Source of the DNA: Rhodospirillales bacterium
GTDB taxonomy: Bacteria; Pseudomonadota; Alphaproteobacteria; Rhodospirillales; WMHbin7
Length of the DNA: 64,000 nucleotides
Assembly: GCA_016215555.1 (NCBI GenBank)
Contig: JACRJC010000022.1
Span: 1 to 64,000, forward strand
Direction of reading: 5' to 3'
Positions 45,886 to 53,971 of this stretch are shown piece after piece. Position 1 is the stretch's first letter. Each line of letters starts with the position of its first letter. The translations under genes were made by a program, and so were the position numbers. The notes under the pieces were generated by a model, which did no database searches, was not told the DNA's origin, and saw only the letters and a list, made by a program, of their open reading frames with translations.

Positions 45886-47937
45886 TCAGAAATTCTCCTG
45901 GGTGGCCCGCATCTGCGCCGCCATGTTGGTCAGGCGCATCACCTGACCCAGGGTGGTGATGCCCTGGGATTCCAGAATCTCGATCAGACGCACCAGCACG
46001 ACGGCGGTGGCCAAGGCGTCGCCCAGCGCCGTATGGCGGTCGGGAATATCGACGTTGAAACGTTCGGCGACGCCGTCCAGCGAATGGTCGGCCAGATGCT
46101 GATCGGCCAGGCGCGACAGCAAAAGCGTATCCACCACCGGATTGGTAAAGCGCACGCCGGTGGATTTTTCCTTCATATGCAGGAATTTCAGATCGAAGGC
46201 GGCATTGTGGGCGGCCAACACGGCGTCGCCGGCAAAGGATTTGAACTGCGGCAGGACGATGGCGATCGGCGGCTTGTCCTTCACCATCTCGTCGGTGATG
46301 TGGTGGAACTTGATGCTTTCTGGCGGAATGGTGCGCCCCGGATGGACTAGGCGTTCGAAGGTTTCGCCCGTCAAAAGGCGTCCGTTGACGACGCGAACGC
46401 CGCCGATCGAAATGATCTCGTCGCCCTGCGAGGGGCGAAGGCCGGTGGTTTCGGTGTCGAAGACGACGAAGGTCAGCGACTTCAAGGAACGTTCGGCCAG
46501 ATCGCCGGCATCGGCATGTTGGGCCAGCAGGCTGAAATCGTAGAATTCGGGGCGCGGCGGCGGCCGGTCGGGCTCGTGCTTGATGACGGGCGCCGACATC
46601 GGGGCCAGCAGGGGCAGGCGCAGCAGCGCATAGCCGCCGCCGGCGGCTTGGCTCCATATCTCGGCGCCATGGCGCTCCAGGGCGTCGAAGACGGTTTCCG
46701 GTCCCTCGGCCCCCTCCAGCGGTTCCTTGAGCCAGGAACTCAATTCCTGATCCGTGACCGGCTCGCCCCGCCAAATCAGGTCGAGATAAACCCGCCGGTC
46801 GCCCAGTTTGGTTTCGGCGTCCAACTCGGCGATGTGGAAACGCCGGGCCAGGCGGCGCAGCAATTGGGCCAGCATCAAGAGCAGCAGATGGTGGTCGGCC
46901 TGCAGCCACAGCGGCATGCCGATCAAGGTGACGTGCGGGCCGCCGGCCGGGGCCAGACGGCGGTCCAGACAGGAAATCAGATCGGCGCCGTGCAACTCGC
47001 CCATCGGCCAACGGCCCAGCGTGTGGCCGCGGAAACTGGCCGCCAGTTCGTCGAGGCGTTCGCTTAAGCGCGCGCTTTCCTCGGTCAGCACATGTTCGAA
47101 GGCCAGACGCGCCTTGGCGTCCATATTGGGAAAGCCGCTTAAGGTTTCCGAGGCGGCGCGCAAGTTGGCCACCGGCTGGCGCAGATCGCGGGTCAGCGCC
47201 TTGCGTACCTTGGCGGCGCGTTCCAGTTCCTCGGTCTTGTTGCTCATGTCGGTGAATGTCAGCACATAGGCCGTGGTCTTGCCGGCGGCGTCGAGGATCA
47301 GGCCCATGCGGCCTTCCAGCAGGCGCTTGGCGTCGGCGGTGGCGCAGAGGAACGGCAGCGTGTCATCTGCGCCGGGCAGGCCGGTGCGGCGCTTGTGCTC
47401 CAACAATTCCAGCGAATGCAGAATGGCGGCCCGCGAAACCAGCGCGAACAAGGGACGGCCCAGACCGACCGCTTCCGGGGCCGAGAACAGACGCGTCGCC
47501 GTCTGATTGTAAAGCAGAAGCTGGTGGTTGAGATTGCAGACCAGCACGCCCTCGGCCAGATCGACCAGAATCACTTCGAGCCAGCGTTTCTGCTCCTCCG
47601 ACTGGCGGGTCGCTTTTTCAAGCTGGGCGTTGAACTCGCCCCGGCTGGAGAGGATGCTTTCGGCCAGCTTCTTCTGAGCGGCCACCAACTCGCCCAACAA
47701 GTGGCGGCCGGGATAGATGGGGGCCCTGGCCGTTCCCTTGGTCTGGGCCAGATAGGCGGCTTCGCGGGCCATCAGGGCGGCGGGGGCGAAAATCAGGCGA
47801 TCGACCAGCAGCCAGGCCAGCAGCATGGTCGCGGCCAGCACGCCCGCCGGTTTGACGCCGGCCATGAAGAAGACGCTGAAGAAACCCGCCGCCGCCAGCA
47901 GCGCGAAAAACAAGGCTGCGCGGTTGCGGTGTGTCAT
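45886..47937 (-). CDS. Degenerate histidine-kinase-like / DEDDh 3'-5' exonuclease fusion
   Basis: A 683-residue protein. N-terminal hydrophobic helices (about 8-50), a coiled coil, a PAS-like domain (about 117-235), and a kinase-like part (about 243-445) in which the phospho-acceptor His is Arg250 (T-R-D-L-R-Q-P-V) and the ATPase N-box Asn is missing. A C-terminal DnaQ-type exonuclease (about 488-660) keeps all five DEDDh residues: D494 and E496 in F-D-T-E-T-T-G-L, D582 in N-A-A-F-D, H635 and D640 in H-T-A-L-G-D. The kinase is therefore probably dead and the nuclease alive, giving membrane-sensed nucleic-acid or nucleotide hydrolysis. Confidence 0.82.
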   Translation of the reverse strand: MTHRNRAALFFALLAAAGFFSVFFMAGVKPAGVLAATMLLAWLLVDRLIFAPAALMAREAAYLAQTKGTARAPIYPGRHLLGELVAAQKKLAESILSSRGEFNAQLEKATRQSEEQKRWLEVILVDLAEGVLVCNLNHQLLLYNQTATRLFSAPEAVGLGRPLFALVSRAAILHSLELLEHKRRTGLPGADDTLPFLCATADAKRLLEGRMGLILDAAGKTTAYVLTFTDMSNKTEELERAAKVRKALTRDLRQPVANLRAASETLSGFPNMDAKARLAFEHVLTEESARLSERLDELAASFRGHTLGRWPMGELHGADLISCLDRRLAPAGGPHVTLIGMPLWLQADHHLLLLMLAQLLRRLARRFHIAELDAETKLGDRRVYLDLIWRGEPVTDQELSSWLKEPLEGAEGPETVFDALERHGAEIWSQAAGGGYALLRLPLLAPMSAPVIKHEPDRPPPRPEFYDFSLLAQHADAGDLAERSLKSLTFVVFDTETTGLRPSQGDEIISIGGVRVVNGRLLTGETFERLVHPGRTIPPESIKFHHITDEMVKDKPPIAIVLPQFKSFAGDAVLAAHNAAFDLKFLHMKEKSTGVRFTNPVVDTLLLSRLADQHLADHSLDGVAERFNVDIPDRHTALGDALATAVVLVRLIEILESQGITTLGQVMRLTNMAAQMRATQENF

Positions 47938-47947
47938 GGCGCTTATC

Positions 47948-48313
47948 TTAGGACAGATACTGGCGGACCCGCTCGACGACCTCGCGGGTGGAGAAGGGCT
48001 TGGTGATATAGTCGTCGGCGCCCAGGGCCAGGCCTTTCTCGCGTTCGATGTCGCGGCCCTTGGCGGTCAGCATGATGATGCGCACATTCTTCCATTCGGG
48101 ATTGGCGCGCACGGTTTGGCAAACGTCGTAACCGTCGCGCTTGGGCATCATGACGTCGAGCAGAATCAGATCGGGAGCCTGCTTGGCCATCTCGTCCAGG
48201 GCCTGTTCGCCGTCCCTGGCCACGCGTACCTCGAACCCGGCTTGGCGCATCAGGAATTCCAGCGACATCACGATGTTGGTTTCGTCATCGACCACCAGAA
48301 CGGAGCGGCCCAT
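47948..48313 (-). CDS. Single-domain response regulator (CheY-like)
   Basis: A 121-residue receiver with D10, the phosphorylated D53 in L-I-L-L-D-V-M-M-P, a Thr in M-L-T-A-K and Lys in I-T-K-P-F. No output domain. First gene of the unit with the kinase-like/exonuclease fusion (10 bp downstream), the small membrane protein and the symporter-kinase. GGAGG precedes the ATG. It may carry phosphate from the symporter-kinase to a target elsewhere, or act by binding the exonuclease fusion. Confidence 0.92.
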   Translation of the reverse strand: MGRSVLVVDDETNIVMSLEFLMRQAGFEVRVARDGEQALDEMAKQAPDLILLDVMMPKRDGYDVCQTVRANPEWKNVRIIMLTAKGRDIEREKGLALGADDYITKPFSTREVVERVRQYLS

Positions 48314-48403
48314 CTTTCATTCCTCCAGCACTTGTTATCGGCAATGGATGCCTGTTTGATTGAAGAGTATCAGAGGGATAAGAACAGCGCTACAGTGGAT
48401 GGC

Positions 48404-49189
48404 ATGAAGACGACGGAAATCGGCCTGTTGCTGATCGGACACGGCGCCAGCCAAGGCGGCGGCGCTCCTTTGCGCCGCCTGGTCGAAAGGCTTAAAACCG
48501 TTGGCGCCTTCGCCCAGGTGGCGGCCTGCTTTTGGAAGGAAAAGCCCTATGTCGGCGAGGGGCTGGGGCTGATCGGGACGCCGACGGTTCTGGCGGTGCC
48601 GGTCTTTGCCACCGAGGGGCGCATCGCCAAGGACATGATCCCCGCCGAAATGGGCCTGTCCGGCCCTGTGACCCGGTTTCCCGATGGCCGCTGCGTCCAT
48701 TATTTAAGACCTGTCGGCGTTCATCCGGGCATGACGTCCCTGCTGAAGGGGCGGGCGCTGGCGGCGGCGGCGGAAGGCGGTCTCGATCCTTGTCGATCGG
48801 CCTTGATGCTGATCGCGCATGGCAACAAGCAGGGCGGCGGGGCCAGGGCCAGCGCCGAGGCCGTGGCCCAGCGCCTGCGAGCGGACGGAAGCTGGGCCAG
48901 CGTGACGGTGCTGTTCCTCGAAGAAGAGCCGCTGGCGCAGAACTGGCGGGAACTGGTGCCCGAGGAATCGGTGGTCGTCGTCCCCTTGCTGCTGGCCGCC
49001 GGCCAGCATGCCTCGCGCGACGTCGCCCCCTTGTTCGGTCTTGCCGAACTGCAAAGCCGCCAGAGCGTCAGTCTTGCCTTCGCCGGACGGCGGCTGGCGA
49101 TCTCCGCCGGCCTGGGCGATGACGAGGCTTTGGCCGAACTTATTCTTCGGATGTGTCGGGAGGCGCTGCTTGCGCCCAACCGGCCATGA
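48404..49189 (+). CDS. cbiX: CbiX-type sirohydrochlorin chelatase
   Basis: A 261-residue two-domain chelatase. Each half has the active-site His motif: L-I-G-H-G-A-S near residue 13 and L-I-A-H-G-N-K near 138, as in CbiX-long proteins that insert cobalt or iron into sirohydrochlorin. A nearby dsrN and siroheme-dependent DsrAB make siroheme or cobalamin synthesis relevant. Start MKTTEIGLLLIGHG was chosen; an in-frame ATG at 48344 is possible. Its 3' end overlaps the convergent 86-residue ORF by 50 bp. Confidence 0.85.
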   Translation: MKTTEIGLLLIGHGASQGGGAPLRRLVERLKTVGAFAQVAACFWKEKPYVGEGLGLIGTPTVLAVPVFATEGRIAKDMIPAEMGLSGPVTRFPDGRCVHYLRPVGVHPGMTSLLKGRALAAAAEGGLDPCRSALMLIAHGNKQGGGARASAEAVAQRLRADGSWASVTVLFLEEEPLAQNWRELVPEESVVVVPLLLAAGQHASRDVAPLFGLAELQSRQSVSLAFAGRRLAISAGLGDDEALAELILRMCREALLAPNRP

Positions 49190-49400
49190 ATCCGGCCAGT
49201 TTCGAGGCCGTCAGCGGGTCGAGGTCCAGCGTCGTGAAGCGCTTGCCCTCCTTGATCGCCAGCCGCAGCATTTCGAAGCCTGAATCATAGGTCAGGCGGA
49301 TCAGGCGCACCTCGCGGCCCCACGGGGCCTGCAGGCGGGCCATCTCTTCTTGCCTAAGCTCGTTCAACTGGTTGCCGGGAGGGGTCTGGTGGTCGGTCAT
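49140..49400 (-). CDS. Small conserved hypothetical protein (DUF6967-like)
   Basis: An 86-residue protein without a recognised catalytic motif. Notable are a central basic/hydrophobic segment (W-G-R-E-V-R-L-I-R-L-T-Y) and L-D-L-D-P-L-T-A-S-K-L-A. It resembles a small uncharacterised family seen in Magnetospirillum-like genomes (recalled, not checked). It overlaps the cbiX 3' end by 50 bp, a larger convergent overlap than usual, which lowers confidence slightly. Confidence 0.6.
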   Translation of the reverse strand: MTDHQTPPGNQLNELRQEEMARLQAPWGREVRLIRLTYDSGFEMLRLAIKEGKRFTTLDLDPLTASKLAGFMAGWAQAAPPDTSEE

Positions 49401-49505
49401 GGATTTTACCCTTTTCGTTCCATTCCGCTGTATAACACAAGAAAAAAATAGAGCGTCATCAATTTTGACTGTGCTAATCTGCTATCGGCAGCAAGGAGGC
49501 GGCCG

Positions 49506-50106
49506 GTGCCCGTTATTTTTCGCTGGAATGGAATCAGATTCTTCTTCTATTCCAACGAGGGAAATCCCCGCGAGCCCATGCATATTCATGCCGAGGGGCT
49601 GGGGTCAAGACTCATTAACCCCACGAGACGCGCTCTTGAAGAAAATGGCCGAATGACAGGAAAAACGCGATGAGCGTATCGGGAATACGGTCGAGCGCTT
49701 TGACGCATCAGTCGGCCATTTTCTTCAGAGCCCGCCGTCGGCTTCGCCGACAAGATTAATTCTGGCGTGCGTAGCACGCATGGGACGCGGTGATTTTGCT
49801 GACCGAATACGTTGCTTGCCCCTTGTGGACAACCAGTCCACCGCCCCGCTGGAAGCGGGCCAACAAAGATTGGCCGACGACGTCGGCGGGGTTCAAGCGC
49901 CTGTTCGGGCAACAAAATCCCCAGCGTCGCGTCCGTGGAGTTAATGGGTCTTGACCCCAGGCGGGGAAGCGAAGATTTGGCTTGATCCTTTGCCATCCAT
50001 TGCGGAAAGCGCCGGGTTTGATCGCCGAACGCTGGCGGGGATTGTGCAGGTGGTGGAACAAAATCGGGACCGGATCGAAAGGGCGTGGGATGACTATTTC
50101 GGCTGA
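49506..50106 (+). pseudogene. DUF4160 toxin-like gene split by a MITE-like element
   Basis: The 5' part (49506-49598, GTG start with AAGGAGG at 6-nt spacing) encodes the family opening P-V-I-F-R-W-N-G-I-R-F-F-F-Y-S-N, then N-P-R-E-P-M-H-I-H. The 3' part (49966-50106) encodes E-A-K-I-W-L-D-P, then A-G-F-D-R-R-T-L, and ends W-D-D-Y-F-G. Together they restore almost the full 80-residue DUF4160 protein. A 362-bp element lies between; reading into it gives a stop at 49671-49673. The two parts are in different frames. DUF4160/DUF2442 pairs are reported as toxin-antitoxin-like modules; the DUF2442 partner follows intact. Confidence 0.85.
49599..49960. mobile_element. MITE-like element, copy 2 (inside DUF4160)
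   Basis: A 362-bp element with 21-bp terminal inverted repeats (49599-49619 versus 49940-49960, one mismatch; outer end ctggggtcaagac). Inside, gaagaaaatggccgaatga (49638 region) pairs with tcagtcggccattttcttc (49710 region). Its minus strand aligns with the plus strand of the element at 2702-2971, sharing ggacgcgacgc, a tggactgg...gtccac/at stretch, caaaatnnc-gcgtccc and cgatacgctcatcg. No transposase gene. No clean target-site duplication was recognised. Confidence 0.75.
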
Positions 50107-50344
50107 TACGGTCCGTTTTGACGACCACACGATGTGGGTCGATTTGGCCGATGGGAGGACGGTCGGCGTACCGCTGGCCTGGTTTCCACGCCTGTTGTCC
50201 GCGACGCCCGAACAGCGTCTGAAATTTCGAATTAGCCCGACGGGACGCGGACTTCATTGGGACGAGATCGACGAGGACATTTCGGTTCCGTCCCTTCTTG
50301 AAGGGCGCGGCGACATGACAAAGCCTTCTCCCAAGGCGGCTTGA
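50090..50344 (+). CDS. DUF2442-family protein (antitoxin-like partner of DUF4160)
   Basis: An 84-residue protein with the DUF2442 pattern: V-R-F-D-D-H-T-M-W-V-D-L-A-D-G-R-T-V-G-V-P-L (written hyphenated), then W-F-P-R-L-L, and H-W-D-E-I-D-E-D-I-S-V-x-S-L-L near 60, with a conserved aromatic/acidic set. Its ATG lies 17 nt inside the 3' end of the DUF4160 remnant, so translation was originally coupled. With the toxin-like gene broken, it is now an orphan antitoxin-like gene. A longer frame to 49982 crosses the DUF4160 gene. Confidence 0.82.
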   Translation: MTISADTVRFDDHTMWVDLADGRTVGVPLAWFPRLLSATPEQRLKFRISPTGRGLHWDEIDEDISVPSLLEGRGDMTKPSPKAA

Positions 50345-50346
50345 TT

Positions 50347-51225
50347 TCAACTTTCCGAAATGCGGTCGTAAAATCGGGCCCGCCACAAAAGGCGCGGGGC
50401 CTTCGGATCATCCTTGAAGGCCTGGCGGGTGTGCAAGACGTTATTGGACAGCAATCCCTGGCCGGCCTCGAGGCGATGTTCGAACAGGCCGAAGGGGGGA
50501 TGGGCCAGAATTTCCTCCAGCGCCGCCTTGGCTTCCTGCACTTCGCAGGCCTCGTTCCATTCGATGGAGCGGGTGCGGGCCGTATAACGCATATGCAGAT
50601 GCCCGTCTTGGAACACGGAAAAGACCGGGCCCGTGTGCATGTCGCGGCTGTTCATCTCGGCATCTTCATTGGCCGGAATGGCGAAGGCGTCATGGCGCAT
50701 CAGGGCCTGGGCGAGGCCGGGATCGCGGTCGCAGAGCGCGATAAAGGCCAACTCATGGTCCAAAAGCGCGTTGGCGCCGCCCTCCTGAGCCGGGCTTTGG
50801 CACCACAGAACCAAGCCCCGCACCTGATGTGCCATGTCGTTATAGTAGCCGTCGGTGTGCCAGGCGATGGGCCTGTCGGTATAGGGAATGTAACGGGTGC
50901 GGGTGCCTTCGGGCGCCACGGCCAGCGGGCTGATGCCATCATCGTCTGCCAGTTGGTTGGCGTCCAAACGCGCCAGACCGAAGCTGGCGCAGAAGCGGCG
51001 CATCGTCTCCTTCGAGCAACTGGCGGGGGGGGCGGCGAAAACGGCCATGTTGGTCTTGCCCAGGCGCTCCAGCAGGGCTTGGCGCTCGGCTGGGGAAGGG
51101 TGTTCCGGATCCTTGATTTCGACAACCAGATCACCGACCCGCTCGGGAACGGCCGCCAACTTGGCGTCGCGCCAAGTCTGATACTTGGACAAGGTCAAGA
51201 AATCGGACGGAAATCTCATTTGCAA
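50347..51225 (-). CDS. TauD/TfdA-family 2-oxoglutarate-dependent dioxygenase
   Basis: A 292-residue Fe(II)/2-oxoglutarate oxygenase-fold protein with the metal-binding H-x-D in W-H-T-D-G-Y-Y near 122, the distal His in N-N-V-L-H-T-R-Q near 263, and R-L-L-W-R-A-R-F near 280 for 2-oxoglutarate. TauD releases sulfite from taurine; here the substrate is unknown, but placement next to dsrA suggests a sulfonate or a sulfur-linked role. AGGGAG precedes the ATG. It ends 2 bp from the convergent DUF2442 gene and is divergent from dsrA across a 373-bp regulatory region. Confidence 0.85.
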   Translation of the reverse strand: MQMRFPSDFLTLSKYQTWRDAKLAAVPERVGDLVVEIKDPEHPSPAERQALLERLGKTNMAVFAAPPASCSKETMRRFCASFGLARLDANQLADDDGISPLAVAPEGTRTRYIPYTDRPIAWHTDGYYNDMAHQVRGLVLWCQSPAQEGGANALLDHELAFIALCDRDPGLAQALMRHDAFAIPANEDAEMNSRDMHTGPVFSVFQDGHLHMRYTARTRSIEWNEACEVQEAKAALEEILAHPPFGLFEHRLEAGQGLLSNNVLHTRQAFKDDPKAPRLLWRARFYDRISES

Positions 51226-51598
51226 ACTCCCTTCTTATCGTCATGTTGCGCAGAAAACGAATATTCCACAAGGAGTTATAATTGAGAATGCTTCTTAAAA
51301 CTGCTTAGTAAAGAATCTTTGGCCTTGTAAGAAAATGTGCTGGATTTCTCTTTCAACGATATATTATGATATTTTCATGTAAGCCCCACGCCGGTCAACC
51401 GGAAAGGAAGCCGGCGCAAAGAAGAGGGTTTGTGCATATTCGGAAAGCTTGAACTAAGTTTGAGAATTTGCACAAAGTGGAGGAACACCGGCGCGGGAAG
51501 CGATAGCAGCCCATCCCCATATCCGGTTGGAATTCTGATTATCCAGGCTCTCAGGGTGGCCGCCTTGGGACCGTGTCATGTCGATGGTGGAGGAAATG
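51226..51598. promoter_or_regulatory. TauD-dsrA divergent control region with an inverted repeat
   Basis: No gene lies here. 51429-51441 (TTTGTGCATATTC) and 51464-51476 (GAATTTGCACAAA) form an inverted repeat with 12 of 13 bases paired, separated by 22 nt. Upstream is an AT-rich stretch (acgatatattatgatattttc). A GC-rich palindromic pair also occurs (cgccggt...aagccggcg, 51390-51418). The large inverted repeat lies 123 bp before the dsrA start and may be an operator or a 5' UTR hairpin. The regulator is unknown. Confidence 0.5.
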
Positions 51599-52846
51599 AT
51601 GGCCAAACAGATGCCCAAGACGCCCCTTATTGACCAATTGGAAAGCGGCCCCTGGCCCAGCTTTGTGACCGGTCTGAAAAGGTTGGCGACGTCCGACAAG
51701 CGCTATGCCAACATGATGAAGGATCTGCTTGGTCAGCTCGAGCATTCCTACGAGACCCGCAAGGGTTATTGGAAAGGCGGCACGGTCGGCGTGTTCGGCT
51801 ATGGCGCCGGCGTCATTCCCCGCTTCTCGGAAGTGGCTGATAAGTATCCTGAATCCAAGGAATTCCACACCATCCGCATCATGCCGCCAGCCGGCATGCA
51901 TTACACCACCGACCTGTTGCGCAAGCTGTGCGACGTTTGGGAAAAGTACGGCTCGGGCCTGATCGCCTTCCACGGCCAGTCGGGCGACATCATGTTCCAG
52001 GGCTCGACCAGCGACAACATTCAGCCTGCCTTCGACGAGCTGAACGAAATGGGCTTTGATCTCGGCGGCGCCGGCGCCGGCGTGCGCACCTCGATTTCCT
52101 GCGTGGGCGCGGCGCGCTGCGAGCAAAGCTGCTTTGACGAAGCCAAGGCCATGCGCATGACCATCAATTCCATGGTCGATGACATGCATCGCCCTTCGCT
52201 GCCCTACAAGTTCAAATTCAAGTTCGCCGGTTGCGCCAACGACTGCGCCAACGCCATCCACCGCGCCGACATGGCGGTGATCGGCACCTGGAAGGACGAC
52301 ATGCAGGTCAACCAAGCCGAGATCAAGGTGAAGGTCTCCGAGCTGGGCCGCAAGGAGTTCATCAACCAGGTCATCAAGCTGTGCCCGACCCAGGCGCTCG
52401 ACCTCAACGACGACGATACCATCGCCGTCGATAACAAGAGTTGCGTGCGCTGCATGCACTGCATCAACGTCTGCACCAAGGCCCTGAAGCCCGGCAAAGA
52501 ACGCGGCGTCGCCATCCTGGTCGGCGGCAAGCGCACCTTGAAGGTCGGCGACCTGATGGGCACGGTGGTCATTCCCTTCCTGCCGATGAAAACCGAAGAG
52601 GATTTCGAGAAGTTCGTCGAGTTGGGCCGGAACGCGGTTGACTTCTTCGCCGAGAACGCGCTCGAACACGAACGCACCGGCGAGATGATCGAACGTATCG
52701 GCCTGGCCAACTTCCTGGAAGGATTGGGGCTTGAAATCGATCCCAACATGATCGCCGCTCCCCGCTCCAACTCCTACGTCCGCATGGACGGCTGGGACGA
52801 GGAAGTGAAGAAGTGGAACGCCCGGTCGAAGTCGGCCGCCGAATAA
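51599..52846 (+). CDS. dsrA: Reverse-type dissimilatory sulfite reductase alpha subunit
   Basis: Catalytic subunit of siroheme sulfite reductase acting as sulfide/persulfide oxidase. The 415-residue protein starts MAKQMPKTPLIDQLESGPW, with the siroheme-4Fe-4S cysteines in C-V-G-A-A-R-C and C-A-N-D-C, and a ferredoxin insert C-V-R-C-M-H-C-I-N-V-C near 280. Of the in-frame ATGs at 51578, 51584, 51596 and 51599, the last is best spaced from GGAGG. First gene of the dsr cluster; an AB pair with dsrB 42 bp downstream. Confidence 0.96.
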   Translation: MAKQMPKTPLIDQLESGPWPSFVTGLKRLATSDKRYANMMKDLLGQLEHSYETRKGYWKGGTVGVFGYGAGVIPRFSEVADKYPESKEFHTIRIMPPAGMHYTTDLLRKLCDVWEKYGSGLIAFHGQSGDIMFQGSTSDNIQPAFDELNEMGFDLGGAGAGVRTSISCVGAARCEQSCFDEAKAMRMTINSMVDDMHRPSLPYKFKFKFAGCANDCANAIHRADMAVIGTWKDDMQVNQAEIKVKVSELGRKEFINQVIKLCPTQALDLNDDDTIAVDNKSCVRCMHCINVCTKALKPGKERGVAILVGGKRTLKVGDLMGTVVIPFLPMKTEEDFEKFVELGRNAVDFFAENALEHERTGEMIERIGLANFLEGLGLEIDPNMIAAPRSNSYVRMDGWDEEVKKWNARSKSAAE

Positions 52847-52888
52847 GTTGCAACGAGATAGATATAGATAGAGAGACCGGAGGAATCC

Positions 52889-53959
52889 ATGGCTGAACCT
52901 CGTCGTCCAATCGAAAGCGGCGTTCCCGATCCGATGCCGTTCATGCATCCCATGATGCGCAAGAATTACGGTCATTGGGCCTGGCACGACCGTCCACGCC
53001 CGGGCGTCCTGCATCACGTCGCCGAATCGGGCGACGAGATATGGACCGTCAAGGCAGGCACCCAGCGCCAGATGGACGTGTTCACTGTGCGCAAACTGTG
53101 CGACATCGCCGACAAGTTCGCCGAGGGCCATGTCCGCTTCACCGTGCGCTCGAACATCGAGTTCATGGTTTCCAAGAAGGACATGGTCGATCCCCTGATC
53201 AAGGCGCTGAACGCCGAGGGCTTCCCGGTCGGCGGCACCGGCAATTCGGTGTCGATGATCTCGCACACCCAGGGCTGGCTGCACTGCGACATTCCCGCCA
53301 CTGACGCCTCGGGCGTCGTCAAGTCGCTGATGGACGAATTGTACGAGGAGTTCATCAACGAGCGCATGCCCAACCGCGTGAAGATCACGACGTCCTGCTG
53401 CCAGATCAACTGCGGCGGCCAGGGCGACATCGCCATCAATATCCAGCACACCAAGCCGCCCAGGATCAATCACGATTTGGTCAGCCTGCAGTGCGAGCGT
53501 CCCGCCGTGGTGGCGCGCTGCCCGGTGGCGGCCATCCGTCCCGCCATGGTCAACGGCAAGCCTTCGCTGGAAGTCGATGAGAAGAAGTGCGTCTGCTGCG
53601 GCGCCTGCTTCCCGCCTTGCCCGCCCATGCAGATCAACGATCCCGAGAATTCGAAGATCGCCATCTGGGTCGGCGGCAAGCATTCCTCGACCCGTTCGCG
53701 CCCCGCTTTCCACAAGCTGGTGGCGGCAGGGCTTCCCAACAACGCGCCGCGTTGGCCGGAAGTCGCCGACACCGTCAAGAAGATCCTGCGCGCCTATCAG
53801 AAGGATGCCAGGGCTTGGGAGCGCATGAACGAATGGATCGACCGCATCGGTTGGCCGCGTTTCTTCGAACTGACCGGTCTGCCCTTCACCAAGTACCATC
53901 TGGAAACCTGGCGTGGCGGGCGTGCAAGCCTGAACGCGTCGGCGCAGCTGCACTTCTAG
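52889..53959 (+). CDS. dsrB: Reverse-type dissimilatory sulfite reductase beta subunit
   Basis: Partner of DsrA in the heterotetramer. 356 residues, with S-C-C-Q-I-N-C-G-G near 167 and C-V-C-C-G-A-C-F-P-P-C near 231, and arginine and lysine residues around the siroheme substrate pocket. It ends H-F like many DsrB proteins. GAGGAATCC precedes the ATG. With dsrEFH and dsrL but no dsrD nearby, the enzyme is expected to oxidise sulfur rather than reduce sulfite. Confidence 0.96.
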   Translation: MAEPRRPIESGVPDPMPFMHPMMRKNYGHWAWHDRPRPGVLHHVAESGDEIWTVKAGTQRQMDVFTVRKLCDIADKFAEGHVRFTVRSNIEFMVSKKDMVDPLIKALNAEGFPVGGTGNSVSMISHTQGWLHCDIPATDASGVVKSLMDELYEEFINERMPNRVKITTSCCQINCGGQGDIAINIQHTKPPRINHDLVSLQCERPAVVARCPVAAIRPAMVNGKPSLEVDEKKCVCCGACFPPCPPMQINDPENSKIAIWVGGKHSSTRSRPAFHKLVAAGLPNNAPRWPEVADTVKKILRAYQKDARAWERMNEWIDRIGWPRFFELTGLPFTKYHLETWRGGRASLNASAQLHF

Positions 53960-53971
53960 TCGGGGGCTGGA

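Noticed and set aside
49372-49656. A 94-codon plus-strand frame overlapping the DUF4160 start
   Set aside because: It is in a different frame from the DUF4160 motifs, has no ribosome-binding site of its own and runs into the MITE.
49599-49960. A transposase remnant in the second MITE-like element
   Set aside because: Minus-strand frames give V-H-K-G-Q-A-T-Y-S-V-like peptides, but no DDE or other catalytic motif and no homologous frame in the first element, so non-autonomous status is preferred.
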